The notes beneath the pieces were generated by a model, which did not search any database, was not told the DNA's origin, and worked only from the letters and a program-made list of their open reading frames with translations. From assembly GCA_949825065.1 (NCBI GenBank), contig OX463838.1, positions 3,512,251 to 3,576,250 of the forward strand: a stretch of DNA of 64,000 nucleotides. Reading direction: 5' to 3'. Position numbers and translations under genes: made by a program. Shown here piece by piece: positions 20,853 to 32,339 of the stretch (positions are counted from its first letter, which is position 1; each line of letters opens with the position of its first letter). Origin of the DNA: Odontocerum albicorne (Eukaryota > Arthropoda > Insecta > Trichoptera > Odontoceridae).

Positions 20853-21811
20853 AATATTGGAGTGGTCTTGAAGTGATAGGTGATATTGGAGTGGTCTTGA
20901 AGTGATAGGTGATATTGGAGTGGTCTTGAAGTGATAGGTGATATTGGAGTGGTCTTGAAGTGATAGGTGATATTGGAGTGGTCTTGAAGTGATAGGTGAT
21001 ATTGGAGTGGTCTTGAAGTGATAGGTGATATTGGAGTGGTCTTGAAGTGATAGGTGATATTGGAGTTGTCTTGAAGTGATAGGTGATATTGGAGTGGTCT
21101 TGAAGTGATAGGTGATATTGGAGTGGTCTTGAAGTGATAGGTGATATTGGAGTGGTCTTGAAGTGATAGGTGATATTGGAGTTGTCTTGAAGTGATAGGT
21201 GATATTGGAGTGGTCTTGAAGTGATAGGTGATATTGGAGTGGTCTTGAAGTGATAGGTGATATTGGAGTGGTCTTGAAGTGATAGGTGATATTGGAGTGG
21301 TCTTGAAGTGATAGGTGATATTGGAGTGGTCTTGAAGTGATAGGTGATATTGGAGTGGTCTTGAAGTGATAGGTGATATTGGAGTTGTCTTGAAGTGATA
21401 GGTGATATTGGAGTGGTCTTGAAGTGATAGGTGATATTGGAGTGGTCTTGAAGTGATAGGTGATATTGGAGTGGTCTTGAAGTGATAGGTGATATTGGAG
21501 TGGTCTTGAAGTGATAGGTGATATTGGAGTGGTCTTGAAGTGATAGGTGATATTGGAGTGGTCTTGAAGTGATAGGTGATATTGGAGTGGTCTTGAAGTG
21601 ATAGGTGATATTGGAGTGGTCTTGAAGTGATAGGTGATATTGGAGTGGTCTTGAAGTGATAGGTGATATTGGAGTTGTCTTGAAGTGATAGGTAATATTG
21701 GAGTGGTCTTGAAGTGATAGGTGATATTGGAGTGGTCTTGAAGTGATAGGTGATATTGGAGTGGTCTTGAAGTGATAGGTGATATTGGAGTGGTCTTGAA
21801 GTGATAGGTGA
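20853..21811. repeat. 29-bp tandem array, about 33 copies
   Basis: The unit is GATATTGGAGTGGTCTTGAA plus GTGATAGGT, almost invariant. A G-to-T variant (GAGTTGTC) recurs at 21,067, 21,183, 21,386 and 21,676, spaced exactly 4, 7 and 10 units. 29 is not a multiple of three, yet the minus strand is open for 326 codons because none of the three frames of the unit holds a stop. The repeat peptide therefore also has a 29-residue period. There is no evidence of expression. Confidence 0.95.
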
Positions 21812-22029
21812 TATGAAATAACACCGTATGAGTTATAAGGTTTCTTTAACTCATTTTGTTTGCTCTAAATGTTAACTATGTTGACGTTTGCTATCTGGAA
21901 GTTACCGAATAATAACTAGACGAAGGTCAGCGCTTACAAAACGTATTTTTGACATATATTTTCAACCATGAACCAGAAAAAGTGTATTAGCTTACTATAC
22001 GAAATCGTCAACAAGTTTACGTATTGTCA

Positions 22030-22162
22030 CTTTAAAATAACGTCCTAAACTGTCCCGTCGCCCCATAAACATTTTCAGTGCCTCTTATTGTGGTACGCTA
22101 AAGCAGTGATCCTTTATCAATTCCAGTTCATTGATCTCCCTTTTTCCCATCGGATTTTACTG
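22030..22162 (+). pseudogene. LINE-L fragment, 5' piece
   Basis: CTGTCCCGTCGCCCC, TTCAGTGCC, CCAGTTCATTGATC and TTTTACTGTCC follow the same order as LINE-L copy 1 at 4,660-4,810. The rest of this copy appears at 22,949-23,215. Confidence 0.5.
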
Positions 22163-22390
22163 TCCATTAACATTGTGAAGGTTCAAAGACATTGTAATTT
22201 GTTTTATCAAACACTGTTTATTCCACTTTTTGTAACGGTATAACCCTACTGGTTTCAAGGGTTTCAACTCAACATCAGGGGAGCACAAACAAGTCGTCTT
22301 GTTTGTGCTCCCCTGATTATGAGGTGAAAGCCTTGAAACCGGTAGGGTTATACCGTTACAAAAAGTGGAATAAACCGTGTTTGTTATTAA
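22163..22390. mobile_element. P foldback element, nearly complete
   Basis: The two arms pair over about 95 bp with a 4-nt loop (CAAACAAG-TCGT-CTTGTTTG). The left arm is TTATTCCACTTTTTGTAACG to GGGGAGCACAAACAAG, the right its near-perfect inverse. It sits within the LINE-L relic. Confidence 0.9.
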
Positions 22391-22904
22391 TTTTGAAACT
22401 CTACGTTAAAGGAAAATCGTTGATTTACTAAATCGCAGAGAAAACATGAATTATAATAATACGCATACTAATTGTGATATAATAGGTTTTTCACGAGACC
22501 GACTTACTCGTAGAAGTCAAAGAGGAGAAATGATATGCGAAGAGTCAGATGGCGGACGGACGTGCTGATGATGCTGCACTCGTAACGTGATGCTGGAGAT
22601 GTACTGGCGATCGTTGCTCTTGCTTATGGACCTCCGTGGACCACACAGCGCATGCCACAATTCACCTTCATTATGGATTTCTTAGTTTGACCCGTCTACT
22701 TTTATTGGCACCAAGGACAAACATTTTTTTAATATTTATTTTATTATACTCGTAGTTTACATATAAGAAAATATAAAAATGAGAAAGAAAACACAAAATA
22801 ATTAGTTGTCACTTACAACATTTAGAAAGGAAAATACAAGTATAATGGGGAAAGAAAGTATCTATATTTTTATGAGAGACATTGGGAGCAGCACTTAACC
22901 CAAC
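22391..22904. other. No recognised gene
   Basis: Mixed-composition sequence. The block CTTATGGACCTCCGTGGACC near 22,630 shares words with the SINE-A head, but no A/B box pair follows. Confidence 0.35.
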
Positions 22905-22948
22905 TAAGAGCCACATGCGGCTCTCGAAGCCGCATTTGCCCACGTCTG
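22905..22948 (-). mobile_element. hAT-type terminus
   Basis: Read on the minus strand it is CAGACGTGGGCAAATGCGGC, then TTCGAGAGCCGCATGTGGCT. This has the layout of an hAT end: CAG then a GGGCAAA-like core and the AGAGCCGCATGTGGCTCT motif. No matching left end was found. Confidence 0.5.
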
Positions 22949-23215
22949 ATATATAACGTGTTTTCCTTTTTCCATTTCCATTCCTCCTCCATTCCTTCCT
23001 TTTTCCTTTAATTTATGATATCTCACTAGCATTTTGATTATTAATATTGTTTATGAAAGATAACATACGTACAGGGGAAAAATTACTTGAACAATTTTAC
23101 AACTATGTAACTTCTTTTATTTACTTTTGTATGATGAGTTGGCAGAGATTGCCACCTGCCAATAATCCATTCATATTATTATACAATGAAGGGTTGAATA
23201 AATAAACTTGTAATA
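22949..23215 (+). pseudogene. LINE-L 3' tail
   Basis: CATTCCTTCCTTTTTCCTTT, TATGATATCTCACTAGCATT, GTATGATGAGTTGGCAGAGA and TTGCCACCTGCCAATAATCC follow LINE-L copy 1 at 4,950-5,220. It ends in a GAATAAATAAACTTG tail. Confidence 0.6.
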
Positions 23216-23261
23216 AAATAATCAAACCGTGGCAGCATTAGACTGGTATAATGAGTTTTTA

Positions 23262-23550
23262 ATGACCTCCGTGGACTAGTTGGTAAGGCACTTGACTTCC
23301 ATCAAGGGTTTTAGAGTTTGTTTTCCGATGATACTCGAAACAAAAAGTCTGATAAAAAACCTCGTCTGTTAACAATAATCGAACGCAAGAAATGAATGCG
23401 AATGTTGTTGCCTCTTCACGTGGGGGTAGTATTAATAACACGTGTGATTACGAACAATGAGTTCTGTGCCAATCCATTTTATCCAAACCCGAAGGCTCGA
23501 TTAATAATGCCAAAGGCAATGTTGTCTCTTGGTTACACTTTTTGACACGT
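23262..23550 (+). mobile_element. SINE-A2 copy, uninterrupted
   Basis: The head reads GACCTCCGTGGACTAGTTGG then TAAGGCACTTGACTTCC. The B box is decayed (AGAGTTTGTTTTCCG). The body (CTCGTCTGTTAACAATAATC, CACGTGGGGGTAGTATT, GGCTCGATTAATAATGCC) matches the two halves flanking X at 204-780. Confidence 0.7.
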
Positions 23551-23559
23551 GTGTATAAT

Positions 23560-24140
23560 TAATTTAGATAAATTCCCGTGATAAAAAAGATGCGCATTGT
23601 CATGGGAATCCTAAAGTCTACATCTTGCCTTCTTCTACTATATAATATGGTATATCTTGATTTAAGTCGTACAGAGAATTTCATTAAGGAGTGCAAGGGG
23701 ATGTCGCAAATTGACCAACTGCCTGTTCATTCGTCTTTCGACCACAGTCACTCCGTCTTCCAGATTGAATGATTCTGGAGTAAATAGATAACAGGCAAAT
23801 TACCGATAAATGGCAGTCTCGTTGGTCGAAGTGTTATGAAAAAAAAAACAGGCATGTTGTGGGGTTGGTTGTCTGTTTTTAACCCTATCTCGGAAGGAAT
23901 AGTGTGTTCTAAAAAGAATAATGCGGAGTGGGATGCACTGCATATGATATGCATAAGTAGGGCCCACTGAACTCGTCTTTCTATGAGTGCGGGTAAATCT
24001 AAATGATGGACCACATCGTACCCAGTTGCCCGCTCCATACTTTCTCTGGAGGCGTGCAGGAGCTATACAACTGAACGCAAGATGCTGTGATCTGGTTGGA
24101 GAAGACCCACTGTGTATGGGGGTCAAACGCAGAAGAAGAA
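23560..24140. other. Possible LINE tail, poorly preserved
   Basis: The plus strand ends in GGAGAAGACCCACTGTGTAT and ACGCAGAAGAAGAATTTTA at about 24,090-24,145, similar to the AAGAAGAAG 3' ends of other LINE relics here. Open frames of 96 and 117 codons on the minus strand are antisense to it and have no domains. Confidence 0.3.
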
Positions 24141-25145
24141 TTTTATTTTGCACTCAAATAATTTAAATTCAAATACCATTTAATCTAAGAGAATATTATA
24201 TAATTGTTTTTTTCATTGCGTGACACTTTTCTAAAGGATATTATTAAAATATGCATTTTAACACGTATCTTTAATTTCACACAAATCTCGTGAACACCTT
24301 CTCTTGAATTCCAAAATTTATACGAGTAATCTCAATCTACACTTAACATTCACAATGTTCATAAAACGAAAGCTTGAATGAAAAAGCTTCGTCATATCAA
24401 GTATTAATTTACATAGAGGACCAGTTCTAAAAATCCCTTTTATAACGAGCCTTAAAGTCTTTTTTGTCCCTACTTAAAGCTCGTTTTTTGAATTTCCAAA
24501 CAAATATTCAGTAAGAAACACTTGACAAAAAAGATATATTTTTAAAATTCTACTTCAGTATTCCAAAGGCTAAAAGAATTGATACTTTTGATAATATTGG
24601 TTATATTGTTTACTCCTCATTTGTTAACTTTCAAACGTCAATGTCTTAAGATAACTATGTGCACACATTGTTGGTATCTCGGATTGTTATCGCAAAGCTA
24701 ACAGGTGCGAGGTTTTCAGGTTTGCCTAGTTAATTTTGTCACCTCGCTCGTTCCCATTGTTTGCTCCCTTACCAAAGAGAGACATACAGAGACATGGTGC
24801 ACGTTAGTGAAAGATATTTTTTTAGTAAATACATTTCCAGAACATGTAATGTGGCACCTAACAAATTATGTTTTCGGATTCGAGGGTATTTTTTTGGCAT
24901 TTTATTGGTTTGCATCCACGTTCTTGCGCGATAAATAATTCGAAGTTTATAAAAAAGTCAATATAGCTTTATTACTTTTAAATTCCGTTTATTTCTCTGT
25001 TATTCTTTAATTATTTGAATAATATTCGCTATTTATTATATTTGATGGAAGTTAAGTATAACAATTTAACGTAAATGTGTAAAAAGGATCAGACTTACAT
25101 TAGGAAGTTAATGCAAGTTACGCATGTTAATTTGACCACAACTCT
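24141..25145. other. No recognised gene
   Basis: The 77-codon plus-strand frame at 24,705-24,938 is preceded by an acceptor-like GAGGTTTTCAG, but the peptide is not recognised. Confidence 0.35.
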
Positions 25146-25149
25146 TATT

Positions 25150-25480
25150 AAATCATCATCACCAGGGTCGATCCACTGCTGGATGGTCTCCCCAAGTTGG
25201 CTCCAAATAGTTCGAGTTTTTTGCTCGTTGATGCCATGTGATGCTGCCATGCTTCCTGATTTCATCTATCCAGCGTACCTTCGGTCTTCTTTTGGGCCTC
25301 TTTATGCCTCTTGGGTACCATTGGATTATTTCGGATGTCCATCGAGAGTCTGACATACTGGCTGCGTGTCCTGCCCATTGCCACTTCATCCTTACGCACA
25401 CCTTTATACTTTGTTATATTGCGAATCCAGGTGTTTCGTTTACGGTCTCTTTTAGTATATCCCAACATGGATCTCTCAAT
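25150..25480 (-). pseudogene. LINE-W C-terminal relic
   Basis: The minus strand reads VAMGRTRSQYVRLSMD in one frame and KWQWAGHAASMSDSRWTSEI then IKRPKRRPKVRWIDEIRK in another. The KW-WAGH--RM-D-RW ... GRP-RWDEI pattern is standard for the last domain of a LINE polyprotein. It is frameshifted and 5'-truncated. Confidence 0.75.
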
Positions 25481-25549
25481 TCCCCTTTATGTTATTAGAT
25501 AAGAGAGAATAAATCCAACTGCTTTCCATTGGCTCGTATGGCTATGAGA

Positions 25550-25960
25550 AGGTAGAAAAGAAACTTGATAGATGTCTTCAGCACATGGTGCTGTAGGCGG
25601 ATGTTCAATGTCCTATGGGCCGCAAGGGACACTAACCAACTATTATCTAAGAATTTGAAACTATCGAAAGACTTTCGACAACATGCAGAAAAATAACAAT
25701 AACGTACTTTAAGCATGTTGATAGAAAAAAATATATAAAATTCTGAAGAAGTTGGTGATCACGAGGGCAGTTGAAAGAAGGCGAGCTAGATAAACATGTC
25801 CTTTGTAATGGATGGAACAAATAACGGAATTAACAGCAGAGTGCAGCATTCAACTTGCCCCAGAACCGAGAGATAGACAGCTGGGGTACAGAGTTCGAGA
25901 TATACCAGAGAAGCAGCAAGGTGCTCAACATTAAGCTTGCGATGAAGAAGTATGGAACAA
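25550..25960 (+). pseudogene. LINE-V C-terminal relic, copy 2
   Basis: Degraded plus frames give RLSTTCRKITITYFKHVDRK, QQSAAFNLPQNRE and YRVRDIPEKQQGAQH. LINE-V-type proteins have CR-A-L-YFGH--R, TGCS-QLA-R-AEDR and YR-LVR-I---GAQH in this order. It faces LINE-W tail to tail. Confidence 0.55.
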
Positions 25961-26024
25961 TTTTTTTGGACGGAATTGAATCATGATGGCAACATATTGT
26001 GTTCCAGTTTGGATCAGAATTGCC

Positions 26025-26456
26025 CACACCGACTTTATCGATATCCTGCTCAATAAGGCAATGCAGATACTTAGTGCCCACACCGACATTATCGATATCC
26101 TGCTCAATGAGGCAATGCAGATAGTTAGTGCCCACACCGACATTATCGATATCCTGCTCAATGAGGCAATGCAGATAGTTAGTGCCCACACCGACATTAT
26201 CGATATCCTGCTCAATGAGGCAATGCAGATAGTTAGTGCCCACACCGACATTATCGATATCCTGCTCAATGAGGCAATGCAGATAGTTAGTGCCCACACC
26301 GACATTATCGATATCCTGCTCAATGAGGCAATGCAGATAGTTAGTGCCCACACCGACATTATCGATATCCTGCTCAATGAGGTAATGCAGATAGTTAGTG
26401 CCCACACCGACATTATCGATATCCTGCTTAATGAGGCAATGCAGATAGTTAGTGCA
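26025..26456. repeat. 54-bp tandem array, 8 copies
   Basis: The unit begins CACACCGACATTATCGATAT and ends GATAGTTAGTGCC, exactly 54 bp (18 codons). The plus strand encodes HTDIIDILLNEAMQIVSA repeats. Two minus frames are also open (GTNYLHCLIEQDIDNVGV and an ISIMSVWALTICIASLSR repeat). The first unit is the most diverged. No start context, splice site or homologue supports expression. Confidence 0.95.
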
Positions 26457-26723
26457 TACTGAAATGAACTCGTTTAGTATGGTTTTGAGTTTTTGCCAAC
26501 TTGCTGCCTACTAATATAACATACGACGAATAAATTCCTTAATGAGAGAATATCGGAAAGTGAAAGAATATCTAATAACATGCTTTCAATTATATTTTGA
26601 GGAAATGGTTCGGTAAATTTCTGTTTTCTTGATTTTTTTTATATGAACAATCGATTCTTCCAAATGACCGCAACTCCAAATGTTGCAAAATTTGCTTAAT
26701 TTAGTATGTGTCTACACTGCGGC

Positions 26724-27104
26724 CAGTGGCGGCTGGTGTGGAGGTGCGTTGGTGCGCTAAACTGGAGAAATAATTCACAATAATAAAATTATATATTAGC
26801 AAACATGACTTACAAAAAAGTTAAATATATGTATAGATTAAATATGTATAAGAATACTGAAAAATAGTACGAGTATTTTTATTTAAATGAAAATTTAAAA
26901 TAGAATTTTAAATAATATTACTTTCAAATTGACCGGCCAAGTTTGCCCATACTACCGGAGCGATCTTCAATACGCACCGGACGGAAACGCAAATTCATAT
27001 AGGGCAGACAGAGTACAGTAAACCGTGAGACAGCGATATTTCATATTCGCTCAGGGTCTCGAGGTGCGTTGATGCTCAGCGCACCTCGGGGCCTGCCGCC
27101 GCTG
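26724..27104. mobile_element. hAT-type MITE with perfect 8-bp target duplication
   Basis: ACTGCGGC at 26,716-26,723 recurs at 27,105-27,112. The left end CAGTGGCGGCTGGTG and the reversed right end CAGCGGCGGCAGGCC are imperfect inverted repeats beginning CAG. Eight-bp duplications and CAG ends identify hAT elements. The 381 bp interior is AT-rich with GC-rich ends carrying GAGGTGCGTTG motifs. Confidence 0.85.
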
Positions 27105-27351
27105 ACTGCGGCTGTATAGAAGCTGTCTCAGAACAGGCACTGATCCTTGTAAGGCGATTGATGCGAATAATTGATTGTAGAAAAGATAAACACATTTTAT
27201 ATTAATATTTTTTTTATCTTTATTCCCAATATGTCTGGCGGGCTTGTATACACATAATTTTCTTCCAGCCAACTAGTTCATCCCATTTACGAATATTTTT
27301 TTGAATCCATGACGGATATTGCAAAAAAATATTATTACTCTTGTATTGTAT

Positions 27352-28993
27352 TACATTTTCATTGTATACATTATAACTTAGCAAGATTATTACATTATAA
27401 CTTAGCAAGATTATTCCGTTGTATACATTATAACTTAGCAAAATTATTACATTATAACTTAGCAAGATTATTCCGTTGTATACATTATAACTTAGCAAGA
27501 TTATTACATTATAACTTAGCAAGATTATTACATTATAACTTAGCAAGATTATTCCGTTGTATACATTATAACTTAGCAAGATTATTACATTATAACTAAG
27601 CAAGATTAATACATTATAACTTAGCAAGATTATTCCGTTGCATACATTATAACTTAGCAAGATTATTACATTATAACTTAGCAAGATTATTCCGTTGTAT
27701 ACATTATAACTTAGCAAGATTATTACATTATAACTTAGCAAGATTATTCCGTTGTATACATTATAACTTAGCAAGATTATTACATTATAACTTAGCGAGA
27801 TTATTAGATTATAACTTAGCAAGATTATTACATTATAACTTAGCAAGATTATTCCATTGTATACATTATAACTTAGCAAGATTATTACATTATAACTTAA
27901 CAAGATTATTCCGTTGTATACATTATATCTTAGCAAGATTATTACATTATAACTTAGCGAGATTATTAGATTATAGCTTAGCAAGATTATTACATTATAA
28001 CTTAGCAAGATTATTCCGTTGTATACATTATAAATTAGCAAGATTATTACATTATAACTTAGCAAGATTATTCCGTTGTATACATTATAACTTAGCAAGA
28101 TTATTCCATTGTATACATTATAACTTAGCAAAATTATTACATTATAACTTAGCAAGATTATTCCGTTGTATACATTATAACTTAGCAAGATTATTACATT
28201 ATAACTTAGCAAGATTATTACATTATAACTTAGCAAGATTATTACATTATAACTTAGCAAGATTATTCCGTTGTATACATTATAACTTAGCAAGATTATT
28301 ACATTATAACTTAGCAAGATTAATACATTATAACTTAGCAAGATTATTCCGTTGCATACATTATAACTTAGCAAGATTATTACATTATAACTTAGCAAGA
28401 TTATTCCGTTGTATACATTATAACTTAGCAAGATTATTACATTATAACTTAGCAAGATTATTCCGTTGTATACATTATAACTTAGCAAGATTATTACATT
28501 ATAACTTAGCGAGATTATTAGATTATAACTTAGCAAGATTATTACATTATAACTTAGCAAGATTATTCCATTGTATACATTATAACTTAGCAAGATTATT
28601 ACATTATAACTTAACAAGATTATTCCGTTGTATACATTATATCTTAGCAAGATTATTACATTATAACTTAGCAAGATTATTCCGTTGTATACATTATAAC
28701 TTAGCAAGATTATTACATTATAACTTAGCGAGATTATTAGATTATAACTTAGCAAGATTATTACATTATAACTTAGCAAGATTATTCCGTTGTATACATT
28801 ATAAATTAGCAAGATTATTACATTATAACTTAGCAAGATTATTCCGTTGTATACATTATAACTTAGCAAGATTATTACATTATAACTTAGCAAGATTATT
28901 CCATTGTATACATTATAACTTAGCAAAATTATTACATTATAACTTAGCAAGATTATTCCGTTGTATACATTATAACTTATCAAGATTATTCCT
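27352..28993. repeat. Compound array of 24-bp and 33-bp units with higher-order duplication
   Basis: The 24-bp unit is ATTATAACTTAGCAAGATTA plus TTAC. The 33-bp form adds CCGTTGTATAC. Marker variants repeat at fixed distance: GTTGCATAC at 27,641/28,355 (714 bp), TTAGCGAGATTATTAGA at 27,795/28,509 (714) and 27,957/28,728 (771), ATAAATTAGC at 28,031/28,802 (771). So a ~0.7 kb block was duplicated, then one 57-bp pair was gained or lost. All units are multiples of three. The minus strand is open for 598 codons (29,016-27,220), reading NVIILLSY and NVYNGIILLSY. Confidence 0.95.
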
Positions 28994-29412
28994 ATATCGC
29001 AATATTTTCCAATCAATAAAAAATATATTAAAAAAGATTTTGTTGAAAACCTGCTTGAAATCCTTTAAAAAACATTTAGATCCAACAGGAATTATACAAG
29101 TAATCCCTGAGCTAGAAGACAGGTTATACTAATCTACTAAACAAAATAAAACAGTTTATTAAAAACAATAATTTTATACCGCCCTACTTCACAACGCCGG
29201 TTATATTTAGAAGGCTCCAATATAATTTAAGCTATTCAGCAACTAGGTCAAGACAACAATAAATTCACATGAAAAGAAACCTCGAACTAAATCTTGATTT
29301 TAGCTTGGAATGCTTGGGTGTAAGACAAGTTTGCTAACAGCTAGGACAAACCAGCTTGGAAAAAATATGAATTCAAAATTTAAATATAAATTCGGTTTAA
29401 AAGAACAAAGCA
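28994..29412. other. No recognised gene
   Basis: AT-rich unique-looking sequence after the array. Nothing recognised. Confidence 0.35.
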
Positions 29413-30170
29413 TTTATTTTATTTTATTTCAACGGTCAAATGACCTTTTTGAAACAAAATATTAAAAAAACAGTAACAGATACAATGTCACATTGACATA
29501 TTAGCAATATTATATAATAGAAAAAAGCATATGACGAAAAATACAACAAAGCAAACGTATACATTCATTCCGCCCGAAGAAAGCCTCGGAATAGAAAGTA
29601 GAAACACGTATAGCAGAGGTTCATATATTTCGTATGACAACAATTTTTTTTTTAAATATTCAAACTTATGCAATATAATCTATTTATTCTGGCAAGAACG
29701 ACTTTTTCACTTTATTCCTGTAAGTACTAAAAGTCACAAAAAAATACATACAATGTCGATATTGATTGCTCAATCTGTGCAGCCTTGTTATGCAAGAGTT
29801 GTACAAATAATTGGAGGCAACTACTTTACTATGGAACAAAATATTTATATTCTAATTTAAATTTTATTTTATAATAATTTAAATTTTGTCACATACTTCC
29901 CATCAGACCTAGACTCGAGCGAACAAATATCAAGTCCACATTACAGAAATGGCTGGACCCGGGTCTAGAGTCATTATTTGTTCCGTAAAAACAGCGGTCA
30001 GGAAGGCCGGCATGGTCGGAGGCCATGGCCAAAAGACGCAGAGACTGATAACCGTCTTAAGACTCAACAGTATTGGTGGATCTCCATTAATCCCAGCCCT
30101 AAGAGATATGTTCTGATTGAGATATCTAGTTGACATTATCGCGATTCAGTTTCAGCAAGCTTATTCAATA
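29413..30170 (-). other. Possible retroelement relic, minus orientation
   Basis: The minus strand ends in CCGTTGAAATAAAATAAAAT, a LINE-like tail at 29,413-29,432. The plus strand at 29,890-30,130 is more GC-rich and open in part (GHGQKTQRLITVLRLNSIGG), but I could not assign it. Confidence 0.3.
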
Positions 30171-30497
30171 ATATGACCTTTGTCGATCTGAATAGTTTTC
30201 TTCGATGAGACGTTTTTTATTTAATTTACGAATATTAATATTTATTTTATAATTTCATTGTAAATATATTTGGTGGATTTATTGCTCTAAATAAATTATT
30301 CTGTTTCAAAATTATCATCGTTATCCATGACTGTGTCGGCAATTTTATAAATACAAGCATACCAACACGCCGTTCCTTGTTGGGATATGCAAAAAGGAAA
30401 GTGCACCACATTTTTTTCTATTTTGACACTCATATTTCGCCTCTTTCCCATCCATAGAGCTTCTCATAAAGCTCCTATGATTTTTTCAGACTTCTTA

Positions 30498-30768
30498 TAC
30501 AGGGTGAGGCACGAATGTTGCTACAAAAACAAATTTACTTGAATGCTGCTACAAAAACAAAATTACAAAAACAAATCACTTTAGTTCATAATACAGTTGC
30601 AGTTTTTTAAAATGAACAAGATTGAAGACGCAGATATAATACGAGTAGTATAAGTACGATTGCAACTGTATTATGAACTAAAGTCATTTGTTTTTGTCAT
30701 TTGGTTTTTGTAGCAACATTCAAGTAAATTTGTTTTATAGCAATATTCGTGTTCCACTCTATATTTCT
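30498..30768. mobile_element. MITE with long inverted repeats
   Basis: The left arm has CACGAATGTTGCTACAAAAA, AATTTACTTGAATG and AGTTCATAATACAGTTGCA. The right arm holds their inverses (TGCAACTGTATTATGAACTA, TTTTTGTAGCAACATTCAAG, AATATTCGTG). Both ends sit next to TATA, suggesting a TA target. It has no coding. Confidence 0.75.
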
Positions 30769-30944
30769 TTCCACCAAAATATAATTTCTTGATTCTTCGA
30801 AAAGCCTATAGTTTCTCTTTGTGGTGCCATGTTTTATGTAAAAGTAAAAAAAAACACATATTTTATATTTTTGCGTATACTACGGAAACCAGTGGTGAAC
30901 ACACAAATATAAAATAAGTGTTTTATTTACTTATTTTTCCTGCC

Positions 30945-31352
30945 CTGGGGGCTTACGAGAATAAATCCGACCTACCCTTCCGTTATAAGCACAAGCTCCC
31001 GAAGCATTATCTGTTGCCTGACTAGTCCACCTACAGTATTAGCTGGGACGACCAAGGTCTGAGTGAATGTGATGGAATACAAGTAGCCTGAACGAGTGGC
31101 CTTGTTTTTGCTAAATAATTAGTGTAAGAATTGTTATCTAGTTATAAGTAGTATGTAGGTGTTAATTATTTCTAAGATCTCATGTATTAAGATTGAATAA
31201 ATAAAATAAAATGATATGTAGGAAAATAAGATTAAGTAAGTGCATAAATTATAACATATAATTAAGATTAGTTAAGTAATAAATTTGTTTATAGGTATAG
31301 TCTTGACAAATGTTTGTACAATAATTTACTTTGTTTAATAAAAAAAAAAAAC
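30945..31352 (+). pseudogene. LINE-U 3' end with poly(A)
   Basis: It ends in TTTAATAAAAAAAAAAA at 31,338-31,352. The same segment occurs in minus orientation at 53,152-53,470. Shared blocks are AGCTGGGACGACCAAGGTCT, TGATGGAATACAAGTAGC and GTAGGTGTTAATTATTTCTA. It is mostly 3' UTR. Confidence 0.6.
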
Positions 31353-31564
31353 CTTTGACATAAAATATAATTCACTTGATCCAAAGATACTTTCCATGGT
31401 CTCCCTCTACGATACATTCCATTCACATTAACACTGTATGTTTGTTTTGTTAGGCTTTCTTCAATCATTTGTTCCTAGGGTCTAAATCGTCTCGATTGCT
31501 TTTCTTCATCTTAAAAATTCACCCTTATTTTAAAGCTCCTTCATCTTACTCAACATATAATAGT

Positions 31565-31930
31565 CATAAGTTTCCATGCGGAAGGTCTCTGGTTTGAACC
31601 CTGCGCTGTGTTTCTACCCTCGAATGACACAATCATGTTTCCACCCATTATTCGGGGTATAAGGATGACTTTGGTCATATCTATTCTTCAAAAAGAGAGA
31701 AGAAAAAACATTCCGGCATGCTCCAATCGTCTCACTTCAATTTGCCATCAGGTGCAGTACTGCGGTGTGGCCGGTAAGTTTGCTGGTGTGCAACGATTCA
31801 CTCACTTAAAAAAAAAAACAAAAAAAACTGCACGCCACAACTTCCCTTTCCAACTGAATTGACTTTGAAATGCCGAACGGATCCTCGACTACAAGAACCA
31901 GCAACGACGAAATTCATCCCTAATCACTTA
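31565..31930 (+). mobile_element. SINE-C copy, longest
   Basis: A B-box-like GGTTTGAACCCTGCGCTG leads, then CCTCGAATGACA, TATTCGGGGTATAAGGATGA, CAATCGTCTCACTTCAATTT and GATCCTCGACTACAAGAACC. The same order is seen reversed at 57,465-57,800. A head with an A box was not found. Confidence 0.6.
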
Positions 31931-32220
31931 ATTCTGTGTTATGTTATACATTGTCACACCATCTATTATTCTACGTTCATTCATTTCTATAACATTTATT
32001 CGACTCCTATTAGTTTTTTTTCCATGTCCATGTTTTACTCCGACACATCAATGCTGGTACCAAAATACTACACTGGACTATAATCTTAGCTGATTTTAAT
32101 GCTGTCTGGTACGAGTATATATGTTTAGTGTGTCATTAACGTTGTTTGCTATTACTTTACATATTTCAATATCTTCCATCCTCGAAAATAAAATTCTTAA
32201 TTTGCTCTAATCTTTCATTG
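31931..32220 (-). pseudogene. LINE-K 3' region
   Basis: It aligns with the LINE-K minus copy at 12,370-12,750 (ATTGTCACACCAT-TATTATTCT, GACTCCT, CACATCAA-G-T, AAAATACT). Coding is degraded. Confidence 0.45.
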
Positions 32221-32339
32221 TTTATTCAAAATAACATTTTTTTAATTAAATTTACACGACTAGAAATTCTATGAAAACATAATTTAGGGAAAAAACAATG
32301 TAAGTAATTAAATACTAGATCAAGTTACATTTTTTGCTT

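Noticed and set aside
23800..24153. A 117-codon minus-strand gene
   Set aside because: It is antisense to a likely LINE tail ending in an AAGAAGAAG stretch and has no recognisable domain.
26025..26456. A CRISPR array
   Set aside because: The repeats are contiguous with no unique spacers, in a eukaryotic context.
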